Below, one piece after another: positions 9,632 through 17,772 of a stretch of 28,623 nucleotides of DNA. Every line of letters begins with the position of its first letter. Within the stretch, counting starts at the first letter, position 1. Under the pieces are notes generated by a model. That model saw nothing but the letters and a program-made list of their open reading frames with translations, was not told where the DNA came from and ran no database searches. This stretch comes from a virus, in IMG/VR virus record IMGVR_UViG_3300013093_000202, positions 1 to 28,623 of that record. One strand, written 5' to 3'. A program made the translations under genes and the position numbers.

Positions 9632-12175
9632 TTAACTGTAACCCGGATTCACATTAGGAGCCGGGTTTAGATTCGCTAATGCATTTGCACCTGCTAAATT
9701 ACCGGCTGCACTGGCAATATTTTCAGCTTCCTGAGGACTCTTGCCTTGTGCAATTGCCTGCGCATAGGCATCGGCTTTGGCATTTTCTTGTATTGATCTT
9801 ATATCAACTGTTGTAGTAGTCCCGCCTGCTGTGCTGGTATTACCAGATTCGCTTGCTGTACTTGTCGAACCTGTTGATGCTGCTGCAACTGGATTATTAT
9901 AATTAGGTACTGGTACTTTTTGATTGCCAATAACTGCGGCTAATGCTGCGTTGACTGCTGTGCGATTAACTGTATTTGTAGCAACTGATCCAGATCCGCC
10001 ACCTACACTACCAAAACCGCCGATGCTCAGTCCTCCAAACGCATTTTGTACCAGGTTAACAGAGAATTGTGCATTTTTTGTAAAGGCATTAATTTGTGCA
10101 GTTAATGTAGGACCTGCGATACCTTGTGCCCATTGCCCAACACTTGCGGGACCGAATTTAGCGGCCGAAGATACAAGTCCTGCTAATTGTAATGTACTTT
10201 CTTTACCGGTTATAACGCCAGATACACGCAGTTGATTCAGACCTGTAGTCATTAGACCCTGTTGTACTTGAGATTGCAGTGGTGTATTACTTAAAAACGC
10301 ATTTAAGTTTAGAGTATTGCTTTTGCCTGTCCAAACACTTGGATTGTTTAATACTGCACTCAGGCCGCCAGAGATACTACCAAATTGTGCATTAGTGCCG
10401 GGTTTAACGTATCCGGCTTGTTCAAGTTGTGTGATCGATAACCCAAACTGTCCTACACCTTTGGCATTACTAATAACTCCGCTTGCTTGTCCTACCATTA
10501 AAGATGTTGAACTCATTAGACCAGTTACCTGAGTTGTATTCAATGCCCCAACATTAGTGATAGCAGGTGCTTGAGTTAATACATTAGCAGGTGTAACAGG
10601 CTGAGTGACCGGAACTGTGTTTAATTGATCCATTGCCGGTGCCGACGGAGTCACTGGATTAGCTGTAGGCAATACACCAGCTGGCGTACCTGGAATAGAA
10701 TCTACTGTGCTGCTACCATCGCCTGATGTTTCGTTTGCAGGCTGTGCAAGATCAACTTTAGTTGATATACCTTTGTTGTGATTAGGATAAGGTTCGTGGG
10801 TGGGAGCTCTTGTTACAATAGTAGTAATTGCACCATCTTGCACTTGCCAACCTGTGCCTTGCACAAAAGAAACTCCGGGTAACTGACTGTCTGCAATAAC
10901 AGTAGGTTTGCTAATTGATACTGATCCACCGCCGCTATTGAGATTAATACGACCGGCTTTGAAGCTGAGATCACCTTCTGATTGTACGTTAGTTGATTGT
11001 CCTTTGAATCCCAATGATCCGTCAGCTAAAAATCCCAAGTCAGACTGACTATACGCTGTTAGTTTACCAACTGCTGCAATGTTTAATACATCGCTACTGT
11101 TGATATTAACTTTTTTGCCTTTAATATTAAAGTTGCCGCCGGCATACATGTTGATATCTTGGTCAGCATGTAAGTTTAATGTGCCTTCTGTGCGAACGTT
11201 AACTGAGTTGGTAGCATATACATCCACTGTACCTTCGGCACCTAACTCAATCCAAGTTTGTCCATTAGCATGTATAATGTAAAAGAAATCACCCGAATCA
11301 CTCATTGTAATCTGGTGACCTTTGCTGGTGCGAATACGTACTAAATTGTCCTGGCCTGTTAAATCACCATCATCCATAACAAGACTATGCCCGCCGCGAC
11401 GTGCTACAATTTTAACATCAGTGGGTTTGAGATTCCCAGAATCTACTTGTGATTTAATATCTTCGTCGGTTAGTCCACCGGCATAAACAGGACGTCCTGG
11501 AGTGGCAATACCGTATGCATTGCTGGGGCTTTCTCTCTGTGCATTACTGGTTATAGGACCTCGATCGACATCATTGATGATACCTTGTTGTAGCATAATA
11601 CCTGCTACTACGGAATGTACTGGTTTATTTTGATCAAAGAATTTAGGATTTTCACTTACTGTATCATTATCATCGTTGATTTCAGTAACAGGCAGTTGTG
11701 TACTATCAGCAAAATAAGTTTTTTGGTCAGAGTTTTGTAGATCAAAATTCTTGCTGGCACCAATGCCCGGAATCATATGATTAAGTCCTGTATCAGGAAC
11801 GCAACCCATATAGTATCCTTGGTTTGGATCGCCTGCTACAAAGAAACAGATTACCAGTGTTCCCAAGTCCGGAGGAGTAAACCACATGCCATAACTTTGC
11901 GGATTACCTACAAAAGTACCGGCACCTGTATCTGTTCCAGTCTGAACTACCGATCCATAAAATGGTGGCACATAGCTGACTGTTCTCCAGAGACTTTCGT
12001 CTGTTTTGTCATCGCCGGCAAATTGTTCAATATAAACTTGTAGACGGCCAGAGCGTACGGTGTCGATATTGTTCATAACTTCGCCGATAAACGGACCAAA
12101 TTCAGTGGGATTCCCACCACGATCGAATTTATATCCCTGGCCACGTCCACGACTTCGTTGTATATTCTCTGCCAT
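9632..12175 (-). CDS. 5: Baseplate hub spike protein, T4 gp5-like, with no T4-type lysozyme domain visible
   Basis: The 847 residues fall into several parts. Residues about 25-140 form the OB-fold of the gp5/VgrG needle (start GPFIGEVMNNIDTVRSGRLQ; later YGMWFTPPDLGTLVICFFVA). Residues about 255-425 form the triple-stranded beta-helix, with repeats such as TEGTLNLHADQDINMYAGGN. A Pro, Thr and Ala-rich linker follows to about 550. Next comes a separate domain at about 555-735, including FGLSITQLEQAGYVKPGTN. The protein ends in a Ser/Thr/Gly/Ala-rich tail. gp5 is the membrane-piercing tip of the tube. T4 gp5 carries a lysozyme between OB-fold and helix; here that stretch (about 140-255) shows no lysozyme Glu/Asp/Thr pattern. 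The start overlaps the upstream stop (TAATG) and has an AAGGA site. The C-terminal domain has no clear function. Confidence 0.88.
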   Translation of the reverse strand: MAENIQRSRGRGQGYKFDRGGNPTEFGPFIGEVMNNIDTVRSGRLQVYIEQFAGDDKTDESLWRTVSYVPPFYGSVVQTGTDTGAGTFVGNPQSYGMWFTPPDLGTLVICFFVAGDPNQGYYMGCVPDTGLNHMIPGIGASKNFDLQNSDQKTYFADSTQLPVTEINDDNDTVSENPKFFDQNKPVHSVVAGIMLQQGIINDVDRGPITSNAQRESPSNAYGIATPGRPVYAGGLTDEDIKSQVDSGNLKPTDVKIVARRGGHSLVMDDGDLTGQDNLVRIRTSKGHQITMSDSGDFFYIIHANGQTWIELGAEGTVDVYATNSVNVRTEGTLNLHADQDINMYAGGNFNIKGKKVNINSSDVLNIAAVGKLTAYSQSDLGFLADGSLGFKGQSTNVQSEGDLSFKAGRINLNSGGGSVSISKPTVIADSQLPGVSFVQGTGWQVQDGAITTIVTRAPTHEPYPNHNKGISTKVDLAQPANETSGDGSSTVDSIPGTPAGVLPTANPVTPSAPAMDQLNTVPVTQPVTPANVLTQAPAITNVGALNTTQVTGLMSSTSLMVGQASGVISNAKGVGQFGLSITQLEQAGYVKPGTNAQFGSISGGLSAVLNNPSVWTGKSNTLNLNAFLSNTPLQSQVQQGLMTTGLNQLRVSGVITGKESTLQLAGLVSSAAKFGPASVGQWAQGIAGPTLTAQINAFTKNAQFSVNLVQNAFGGLSIGGFGSVGGGSGSVATNTVNRTAVNAALAAVIGNQKVPVPNYNNPVAAASTGSTSTASESGNTSTAGGTTTTVDIRSIQENAKADAYAQAIAQGKSPQEAENIASAAGNLAGANALANLNPAPNVNPGYS

Positions 12176-15100
12176 TATGGATCCTTATTAACTATTTGTG
12201 GTGCAGTATTTGTTGCGTCTGGTACTGGACTATTAGCACCGGATGCTTGAATTTGTGGTGCAAATTGCGTTAGACCTGCATTGAAGGCCTGAGAACTTGC
12301 TTGTAACTGTGATGTTGTAAATATGCGACTCGGAGTCCAATCGGGATGAGCCGCTTCAAGTTGTGCTTGTATCTGTGGTTGTAAAACTCTTTCCTGTTGG
12401 TTTACATAAACTCCGAACTCTTCGGCACTCTTGGGATCGTTTTGAGTGAACACAGCAAGATCAGTTGTTTGTGTTGGAGTAGTTATTCTTATGTTGTTAG
12501 TACCAGATGTCGGTGCTTCTGCGGCAGATGCGGACTGGGGGTTCTCCCAAGACGCTACATATGGAGTCGGCACACTCACTGTGGAGTCTGTTGAATTAGG
12601 TACAGCTTTGGTGGCTCTTGCTTTGACTCCGAGACTTTGCGTTCCGCCAGGACCACTGTGTGCTGTTGCATTTCTATAACCAATAAATGCGTTTCCAGTT
12701 GTGTCGTTGCCCAGGAATACTTTAGAATTATAAGCAGCAGTAGATTGTCTTACATTACCGACGTTACCTGTTTGATCTATAACTGGGAATGTGATTAAAT
12801 TACCTTCTAAATCTTGAGTGAAGCGTCCTTTACTAAAAGTACTAACAACCTGTTTAGTTCTATAAACATAGCTCTGTGTTGGACCACCTGTTTGATTAGG
12901 ATCTCTGCCGATTACTTGGTTACCGCCAAGTGCTGTTTGTGCAGGATCTATAACTCCAGTTAATAAATTGTAGTCTGCTGGTTTGTTAAACAATACTTCG
13001 AATGCCACTTCCTGTGCTTCTGGATTAATAGTACCATCTGCTAAAAAAGGATCGTAGCTAAAATTCTGCGCTCCTGATACTCCTGCCCAGACTTCTCCTT
13101 GAATAATCCAAGCAGGATCTCCGACAATACTCAATTTGACTTCGCTCAAATCTCCTACACTGTATAATCTATCAGCTGCACTGGCAGCTCCTTCCAGTGT
13201 TTTGCCATCGGCACCTTGATCGCTTTCGTTACTGCGTGTTTGATAGTTAACTTTATATACGTCTCTATAATTTGCTGTTTCGGCCACTTGGGGTGTGTTG
13301 GCAGGAATCATATAGATTGCATTAAATGTCTGTTCGTAATTTAATATCTGTGTGTTCTGTCCGGTGAACCAATAGTAATATTGTTTTTGTACACCGCGGA
13401 ATACTCCGTCTGGAAACCAAGGACTTTTTAAATTGCTTACTAAGTAGGGATTAATCTGATAAGTGATCTTATAAGCATAATCATTTCTTTTATGATCGTA
13501 TCCAATAGGATCGGCTTTCATACCAACACGGTACCAACCAAATGCTTTAGCACTACTTGTGGTATTTTTTGTTAACTGTTGAGTAACTGGATCAATGACG
13601 TACAATTGCTGATCTGAAATATAAGTACTGCCTTTAATTGATTGGTCAATAAATTGTAATAAGCTGGTACCAGCAGTGGCACTGAGATTCTTTCCATTGG
13701 TGCTCATTGCCTGCACATTAGGACTTACCTGTTGGGCTGCTGTTGCATTGCTACCCATTGGTGTTTTACTTTTATCAGTTTTGCCAGGCTGCACTATACT
13801 GGCATTAGAAATAACAGGATCAGTAAAAATTACTTGGTATTGATTGGCTATTTCAAAAATTCCGTCAGCTACGTGTTGTTGTTCAAATTGATTAATAGCA
13901 TCAATAATTCCCGATGCTACTGTTTTAGTAGGTGCTGCATTGGCTTTTGGTGGTGCAGCACCCGACGCAGCCGAATTCGGCTGCGACTTACTCGATGTTT
14001 CTCGTCCATTGGTAGTAGTAGATGTTTTTACTGTAGTATTGCCCGAAAAAGATGCAGTACTATTAAATAACGCTCCTAACGTGGTTGACGTTAATTCTAT
14101 GTTATATGGTATTGTTCCGGCAGATTGTCCTGATGCAACATTGTTTTGTACAACGATTCCCTGACATTCATATTCAGTTAACTTATTGGCAATATGAAAC
14201 TTGATGTTAGTAAACTGAAAAGGAATATATTTTTCTACTATTGCAGTTCGGTCCGTTAGCCCTGTTTGAGTATTTTGATTGGCATTTGATACAGGTACTA
14301 ATTTACCATTTTGATCATATCCGTAAAATCTTATTACCATAAGATAATTCTGAGCCAGATAATTTTGTACGTTACCGAGATATTGTTTAACAGCACGATA
14401 TAGATTATCTAATAGAGTAATTCCATTTGGCTCGGTAATTCTAATACTTACTTCATAGCTGGCGTGAGCACTTCTTGTTCCTTTACCCGGCATCAAAGTA
14501 GTTAATTTAACTTCGTCAATATAGTAATCAAGTGGGAAAAATTGATTACGACCAGTAGCAGGACCCCATTCAGATGATGTTGGTATTTCTGTCGGTGCGC
14601 CGCCGGACTGCATCAATAATTGTGCTCCAGATATTAAATGTTGGCTATTATTAACCATATTTGAATAGTCTGTTTGATTCAAAAGATATAAACTGATGTT
14701 GTAGGTATACGAAGCATATTTGTCAAGCACATTGGCCTGAGGTTGAACTAAGGCATTCTGTCCTGACGACGCAAGTTGATTAATACGAGAAATAGTTGCC
14801 GCAGAACTATCATCGCTGGAAATAGCATTAACAGCTTGAGCAGCGATAGATGATGCAGAGGTAATAGGGCTGGTATTTAATGTCGGCTGTGCAGTCGGCG
14901 GAGGTACTGCTTGTGTGGTTGTTAAGGAACGTGTAGGGTCGGATGTTCCAGTGGTAGTATTATTTGCCGCGCTATAACCGGTTGCATTAGTGGGAACAGT
15001 ATTGGCAGCAGGTACTACTCTACCTGTATTTGGATCAGTTTTTAAAGCGGATGCAGCAGGGCTCTGTGTTGTTGCTCCGTCATCGCGAGCTGCTTGAGAT

Positions 15101-15294
15101 TCAGCAACAGAAGTTCCTGCGTTTTGTGAACCAACTGTGGTATTTCCTACTTGATCATAATACTGTTGAAGAACCCACGACGGTACCGATATTGGATCTA
15201 CATCAATTTGTAGACTAAGATACTCAATTTGATTAGGCGTTAACTGTGTACCTTGAGTATAACCCGAGTTACCGATATAATAAATTAATGCCAT
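12175..15294 (-). CDS. Large structural protein between gp53 and gp5; candidate baseplate hub (gp27-equivalent) protein
   Basis: I do not recognise this 1039-residue protein by family. The N-terminus (MALIYYIGNSGYTQGTQLTP, then a segment with IEYLSLQIDVDP) leads into a low-complexity Thr/Ser/Ala region to about residue 190. A folded segment follows at about 190-370, with NISLYLLNQTDYSNMVNN and, further on, TLMPGKGTRSAHASYEVSI. After another Ser/Thr-rich linker comes a second folded segment at about 460-860 (PWFPDGVFRGVQKQYYYWFT and AWIIQGEVWAGVSG). The C-terminal 170 residues are again Gln/Ala/Thr-rich. It ends at the gp5 start (TAATG), so translation is probably coupled. No gp27 homologue is seen elsewhere in the window. 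A hub ring seating the gp5 spike is therefore a reasonable inference, but it rests on position only. Confidence 0.6.
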   Translation of the reverse strand: MALIYYIGNSGYTQGTQLTPNQIEYLSLQIDVDPISVPSWVLQQYYDQVGNTTVGSQNAGTSVAESQAARDDGATTQSPAASALKTDPNTGRVVPAANTVPTNATGYSAANNTTTGTSDPTRSLTTTQAVPPPTAQPTLNTSPITSASSIAAQAVNAISSDDSSAATISRINQLASSGQNALVQPQANVLDKYASYTYNISLYLLNQTDYSNMVNNSQHLISGAQLLMQSGGAPTEIPTSSEWGPATGRNQFFPLDYYIDEVKLTTLMPGKGTRSAHASYEVSIRITEPNGITLLDNLYRAVKQYLGNVQNYLAQNYLMVIRFYGYDQNGKLVPVSNANQNTQTGLTDRTAIVEKYIPFQFTNIKFHIANKLTEYECQGIVVQNNVASGQSAGTIPYNIELTSTTLGALFNSTASFSGNTTVKTSTTTNGRETSSKSQPNSAASGAAPPKANAAPTKTVASGIIDAINQFEQQHVADGIFEIANQYQVIFTDPVISNASIVQPGKTDKSKTPMGSNATAAQQVSPNVQAMSTNGKNLSATAGTSLLQFIDQSIKGSTYISDQQLYVIDPVTQQLTKNTTSSAKAFGWYRVGMKADPIGYDHKRNDYAYKITYQINPYLVSNLKSPWFPDGVFRGVQKQYYYWFTGQNTQILNYEQTFNAIYMIPANTPQVAETANYRDVYKVNYQTRSNESDQGADGKTLEGAASAADRLYSVGDLSEVKLSIVGDPAWIIQGEVWAGVSGAQNFSYDPFLADGTINPEAQEVAFEVLFNKPADYNLLTGVIDPAQTALGGNQVIGRDPNQTGGPTQSYVYRTKQVVSTFSKGRFTQDLEGNLITFPVIDQTGNVGNVRQSTAAYNSKVFLGNDTTGNAFIGYRNATAHSGPGGTQSLGVKARATKAVPNSTDSTVSVPTPYVASWENPQSASAAEAPTSGTNNIRITTPTQTTDLAVFTQNDPKSAEEFGVYVNQQERVLQPQIQAQLEAAHPDWTPSRIFTTSQLQASSQAFNAGLTQFAPQIQASGANSPVPDATNTAPQIVNKDP

Positions 15295-15597
15295 TTAGAA
15301 TCCCAATGCTGTTTGTAAGGTAGTGATTTTTGGTAAAAATATTGATACACCAGGTGCGAAATCCCAAGGCGGTGCAGTTAGAGTATTTGGATTACGTTGA
15401 TAAAATACCCACCAAAGTTCAGGATGATTATATAGATCATACGCTAACAAATCAGGTCTGTATTGATAAGTTTGATTGATTGTAAAATATTGATCGTCTT
15501 GCTCTCTGGGTATAGGTCTATTGACCATAACATCCAGGTAAAATTGTGTATATTGCGTCAGAAAGTACGGACTTGTTGAACCGTAAGTTGCAGTCAT
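15295..15597 (-). CDS. 53: Baseplate wedge protein, T4 gp53-like
   Basis: This short protein (100 residues) carries the gp53 signature YQYRPDLLAYDLYNHPELWW, followed by VFYQRNPN and, near the end, DFAPGVSIFLPK. That last pattern is the LysM-like terminal strand of gp53. gp53 binds gp6 and gp25 in the inner wedge and helps wedges join around the hub. T4 gp53 is about twice as long, so this is a compact form holding mainly the conserved core. The ATG overlaps the upstream stop as TAATG, and the stop abuts the start of the next gene, so the three genes are probably co-translated. Confidence 0.85.
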   Translation of the reverse strand: MTATYGSTSPYFLTQYTQFYLDVMVNRPIPREQDDQYFTINQTYQYRPDLLAYDLYNHPELWWVFYQRNPNTLTAPPWDFAPGVSIFLPKITTLQTALGF

Positions 15598-16664
15598 TAC
15601 CAGAAGCCTCCTTTGATTAAGTCACCGTTGGCAAACTTAGACAAGCTAAATTGCTGACTAACCTGCTGTCGAGTTTGCACTGGTAATAAGGTAATGCCAA
15701 TTTCCATTTTAGTAGGGACATAAGTAGGCAAATCTACCTGTAGCGTTGCTGCCGGAGGTGGACCACTAATAGCACCTTTAGTTAGATTGTTATTGGCTAA
15801 TCTTACTTGGCTCGAACTCGCTGTATTAGAAGGCAAGTTTTGTTGATCTCTACGGTTATTTAAATTATTACCTTGATTACTTACGCTGGTTGCACGTATA
15901 TAATCAACATCGGCAGGCAAGTTATAATCAAACTGTGCAATTACGCAGGGTTGCAGATTAAACTGATAAGTTCCTAATCCTTGCAGGAACACCAACGGTG
16001 GCGGCGATCCTCGATAGTTAGTATCTTGTCCATAAAACATTTTTGTTGCTGAACGGAAAAAATGTATTACTGCTAATAGATAGTTAGCTTCGTTAGTATC
16101 TTGTGCAGTAAAAACTGCTTGTATACGTACTTCGCCCACAGAACTATTTTGATAAAAATATCCTTTGTAGTTGCTATGTGTTAAATCGTAACTGCTATAG
16201 TTTGCCTTATAGCTTGTATTAATAGTAGGTGTATACGGAAATATAACTCCGTCTGTTATGTATAATGGTTGTAGTATTCCTGCACCATCTGGATTATTAT
16301 AAAGATATTGACTGCCGCCTGCTAATCTCAGCTTAACACGCCAATCGCCGTCGTTGGCCTGTTTACGCTGTGCCTGTATCTGTGCTGTTTGCTGTGCTAA
16401 TTGTTTTTGTGCAGCAGCTTGATCAGCAGCCGACTGATCGACCGCTGGATAATTTGTAACATTGTTAGTTGGGGATACTGGCGGTTGCGGCTGTGGATTT
16501 TCAGACAACCAAACTGCAAGTACCGAAGGATCTCCTTGATGTGCAATATATTGTTCTTGCCAGGCAGCAAGTGCAGCATTATAAGCATCTACCTGAGAAT
16601 TGTAACTTGAACTGTAAGGGCTAGCGGTATTTGTTGTAACGGCAGGTGTGACTACTGTGGCCAT
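15597..16664 (-). CDS. Baseplate tail-tube protein, T4 gp48/gp54-like
   Basis: The 355-residue protein opens with a Gln/Ala-rich segment of about 105 residues with a predicted helical stretch (SAADQAAAQKQLAQQTAQIQ region). A folded domain follows from about residue 108 (DWRVKLRLAGGSQYLYNN). Within it are IFPYTPTINTSYKANYSSYD, LLAVIHFFRSATKMFYGQDT and GSPPPLVFLQGLGTYQFN. These resemble the tube-initiator proteins gp54 and gp48 of T4-like phages, which cap the hub and start tube polymerisation. I cannot tell which of the two it is. It is the first gene of the minus-strand late block, 18 bases after an AATAAATA octamer, with an AGGA ribosome site. The N-terminal extension is not part of the T4 family core as I know it. 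Confidence 0.7.
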   Translation of the reverse strand: MATVVTPAVTTNTASPYSSSYNSQVDAYNAALAAWQEQYIAHQGDPSVLAVWLSENPQPQPPVSPTNNVTNYPAVDQSAADQAAAQKQLAQQTAQIQAQRKQANDGDWRVKLRLAGGSQYLYNNPDGAGILQPLYITDGVIFPYTPTINTSYKANYSSYDLTHSNYKGYFYQNSSVGEVRIQAVFTAQDTNEANYLLAVIHFFRSATKMFYGQDTNYRGSPPPLVFLQGLGTYQFNLQPCVIAQFDYNLPADVDYIRATSVSNQGNNLNNRRDQQNLPSNTASSSQVRLANNNLTKGAISGPPPAATLQVDLPTYVPTKMEIGITLLPVQTRQQVSQQFSLSKFANGDLIKGGFW

Positions 16665-16682
16665 AATGATTATCCTATCACT

Positions 16683-16690
16683 TATTTATT
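16683..16690 (-). promoter_or_regulatory. Late promoter octamer AATAAATA opening the baseplate gene block
   Basis: The minus strand reads AATAAATA, a one-base variant of the T4 late octamer. It ends 18 bases before the ATG of the tube protein gene, the same spacing as at gp6. The leader holds an AGGA ribosome site. Polymerase carrying the gp55-like sigma factor encoded just to the right on the other strand would be expected to read it. Confidence 0.7.
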
Positions 16691-16723
16691 GTCTATAAAA
16701 ACGGCTAACTTTATAAAAATCAG

Positions 16724-16752
16724 TTGTTTTTTTACAACGAACCTGTTATAAT
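16724..16752 (+). promoter_or_regulatory. Sigma70-type promoter with extended -10 for the late sigma factor gene
   Basis: TTGTTT (16724-16729), a 17-base spacer and a perfect TATAAT (16747-16752) are present. TGT directly before the -10 gives the TGn extended -10 element. Transcription should begin near 16759, which places the ribosome site at 16767-16770 inside the leader. This suggests the host RNA polymerase expresses the sigma gene early. Confidence 0.75.
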
Positions 16753-16777
16753 AAGTAATCGACATTGGAGAACTATA

Positions 16778-17728
16778 TTGTCTGAGGCCACTCCCAAAAC
16801 AAAAGCATTTAAAACACCTGCTAAAGTAAATTATCTCAACAACAGAGATTTACTAAAACAAATACATCTAAGTAAAAATACATATTGTTCGTTTTTAGAT
16901 CCAAAAACTGATCATCAATACGACATTATTCTTGGATCGTTAAGCAAGATCAATCAACGTACTATTGTAGAAGCAAGACGCAATCGTGCAGATCGCATCA
17001 AAAGAGAAACTGGTGAGATCGTTGATCAAAAGAAGATTCCCAATACTGATCTAGTGTTTAGAATTAACACTTGGGAACATATACCGATTGCACCAAAAAA
17101 AGTACCCAAAACTGCTACTAAAAAGAAAAATCTCAAAGAGATTCTAGTACTAGATGATGAAGAATCTGTTGAGGATCCACTAGCAGATATCGTAGATGAA
17201 GTTATTTTAGATCCCACTCATGTACGTGTTAACTTCCCTCCGTTTTATCATTATCGTATAACCGAAGATAAAGAACCTTATCTAGTGGGCAAAAGCCACT
17301 GGAAAGGCGATTTAGAAACCGGAGAATATTCAAGGGATCACGGTACTATGACTGCCGAATTAGCACGTATGTTTTTAAAGTTATGTGAACGTTATGCTAC
17401 ACGTAGTAACTGGCGTGGTTATACTTACAACGAAGAAATGCGCGGCCAGGCATTGCTACAGTTGAGCCAAATTGGTCTACAGTTTGATGAAGCCAAAAGC
17501 CAAAACCCATTTGCCTACTATACTGCTGCTATTACCAACAGTTTTACTCGAATCTTAAACATCGAAAAGAAAAATCAAAACATTCGCGATGATATATTAG
17601 AAATGAATGGGCTGAATCCTTCCTGGACTAGACTGAACTCAAATAAAAGTTACCAAAAACCCGGGCCGGTTACTATCGTTGATCCTAGTACATATACATT
17701 GCCGGATGACTTGACTGAGCTGGAATAG
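16778..17728 (+). CDS. 55: Late transcription sigma factor, T4 gp55-like, with long N-terminal extension
   Basis: The C-terminal half matches the gp55 family of T4-like phages. After GTMTAELARMFLKLCERYAT come WRGYTYNEEMRGQALLQLSQ, NPFAYYTAAITNSFTRILNI and EKKNQNIRDDILEMNGL. This is the sigma region 2-like part that binds core polymerase and melts late promoters. I chose the TTG at 16778: GGAG lies seven bases before it and the promoter start point (about 16759) leaves a normal leader. A longer reading from 16724 would begin inside the -35 box. The product is then 316 residues, against 185 in T4. The first 170 residues are extra: a basic part, then an acidic stretch (LDDEESVEDPLADIVDEV). What the extension does is unknown. 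It might contact the clamp or a co-activator. Confidence 0.87.
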   Translation: MSEATPKTKAFKTPAKVNYLNNRDLLKQIHLSKNTYCSFLDPKTDHQYDIILGSLSKINQRTIVEARRNRADRIKRETGEIVDQKKIPNTDLVFRINTWEHIPIAPKKVPKTATKKKNLKEILVLDDEESVEDPLADIVDEVILDPTHVRVNFPPFYHYRITEDKEPYLVGKSHWKGDLETGEYSRDHGTMTAELARMFLKLCERYATRSNWRGYTYNEEMRGQALLQLSQIGLQFDEAKSQNPFAYYTAAITNSFTRILNIEKKNQNIRDDILEMNGLNPSWTRLNSNKSYQKPGPVTIVDPSTYTLPDDLTELE

Positions 17729-17740
17729 AATCTGTATAAT
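17711..17740 (+). promoter_or_regulatory. Sigma70-type promoter for gp47-methyltransferase-gp46
   Basis: TTGACT (17711-17716), an 18-base spacer and a perfect TATAAT (17735-17740) overlap the end of the sigma factor gene. The start point would be near 17747. That rules out the in-frame upstream ATG at 17743 as the gp47 start and leaves a leader with AAAGGA before the ATG at 17773. The TATAATAAGT context is shared with the promoter at 16747. Confidence 0.75.
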
Positions 17741-17772
17741 AAGTGTTACTTGCGGTATTTTCAAAGGATATA

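Noticed and set aside
9924-10235. Plus-strand ORF of 103 residues inside gp5
   Set aside because: Antisense shadow of the Ala/Thr/Gly-rich gp5 tail: Pro/Cys-rich with no ribosome site. The same holds for the other plus-strand ORFs between 8061 and 16610.
16724-16777. Longer start for the sigma factor at the TTG at 16724
   Set aside because: This codon is the -35 box of the extended -10 promoter. The TTG at 16778 has GGAG at the right distance.
17743-17772. Upstream ATG as gp47 start
   Set aside because: It lies before the predicted transcription start of the TTGACT/TATAAT promoter and has no ribosome site, while the ATG at 17773 has AAAGGA and begins the conserved fold.
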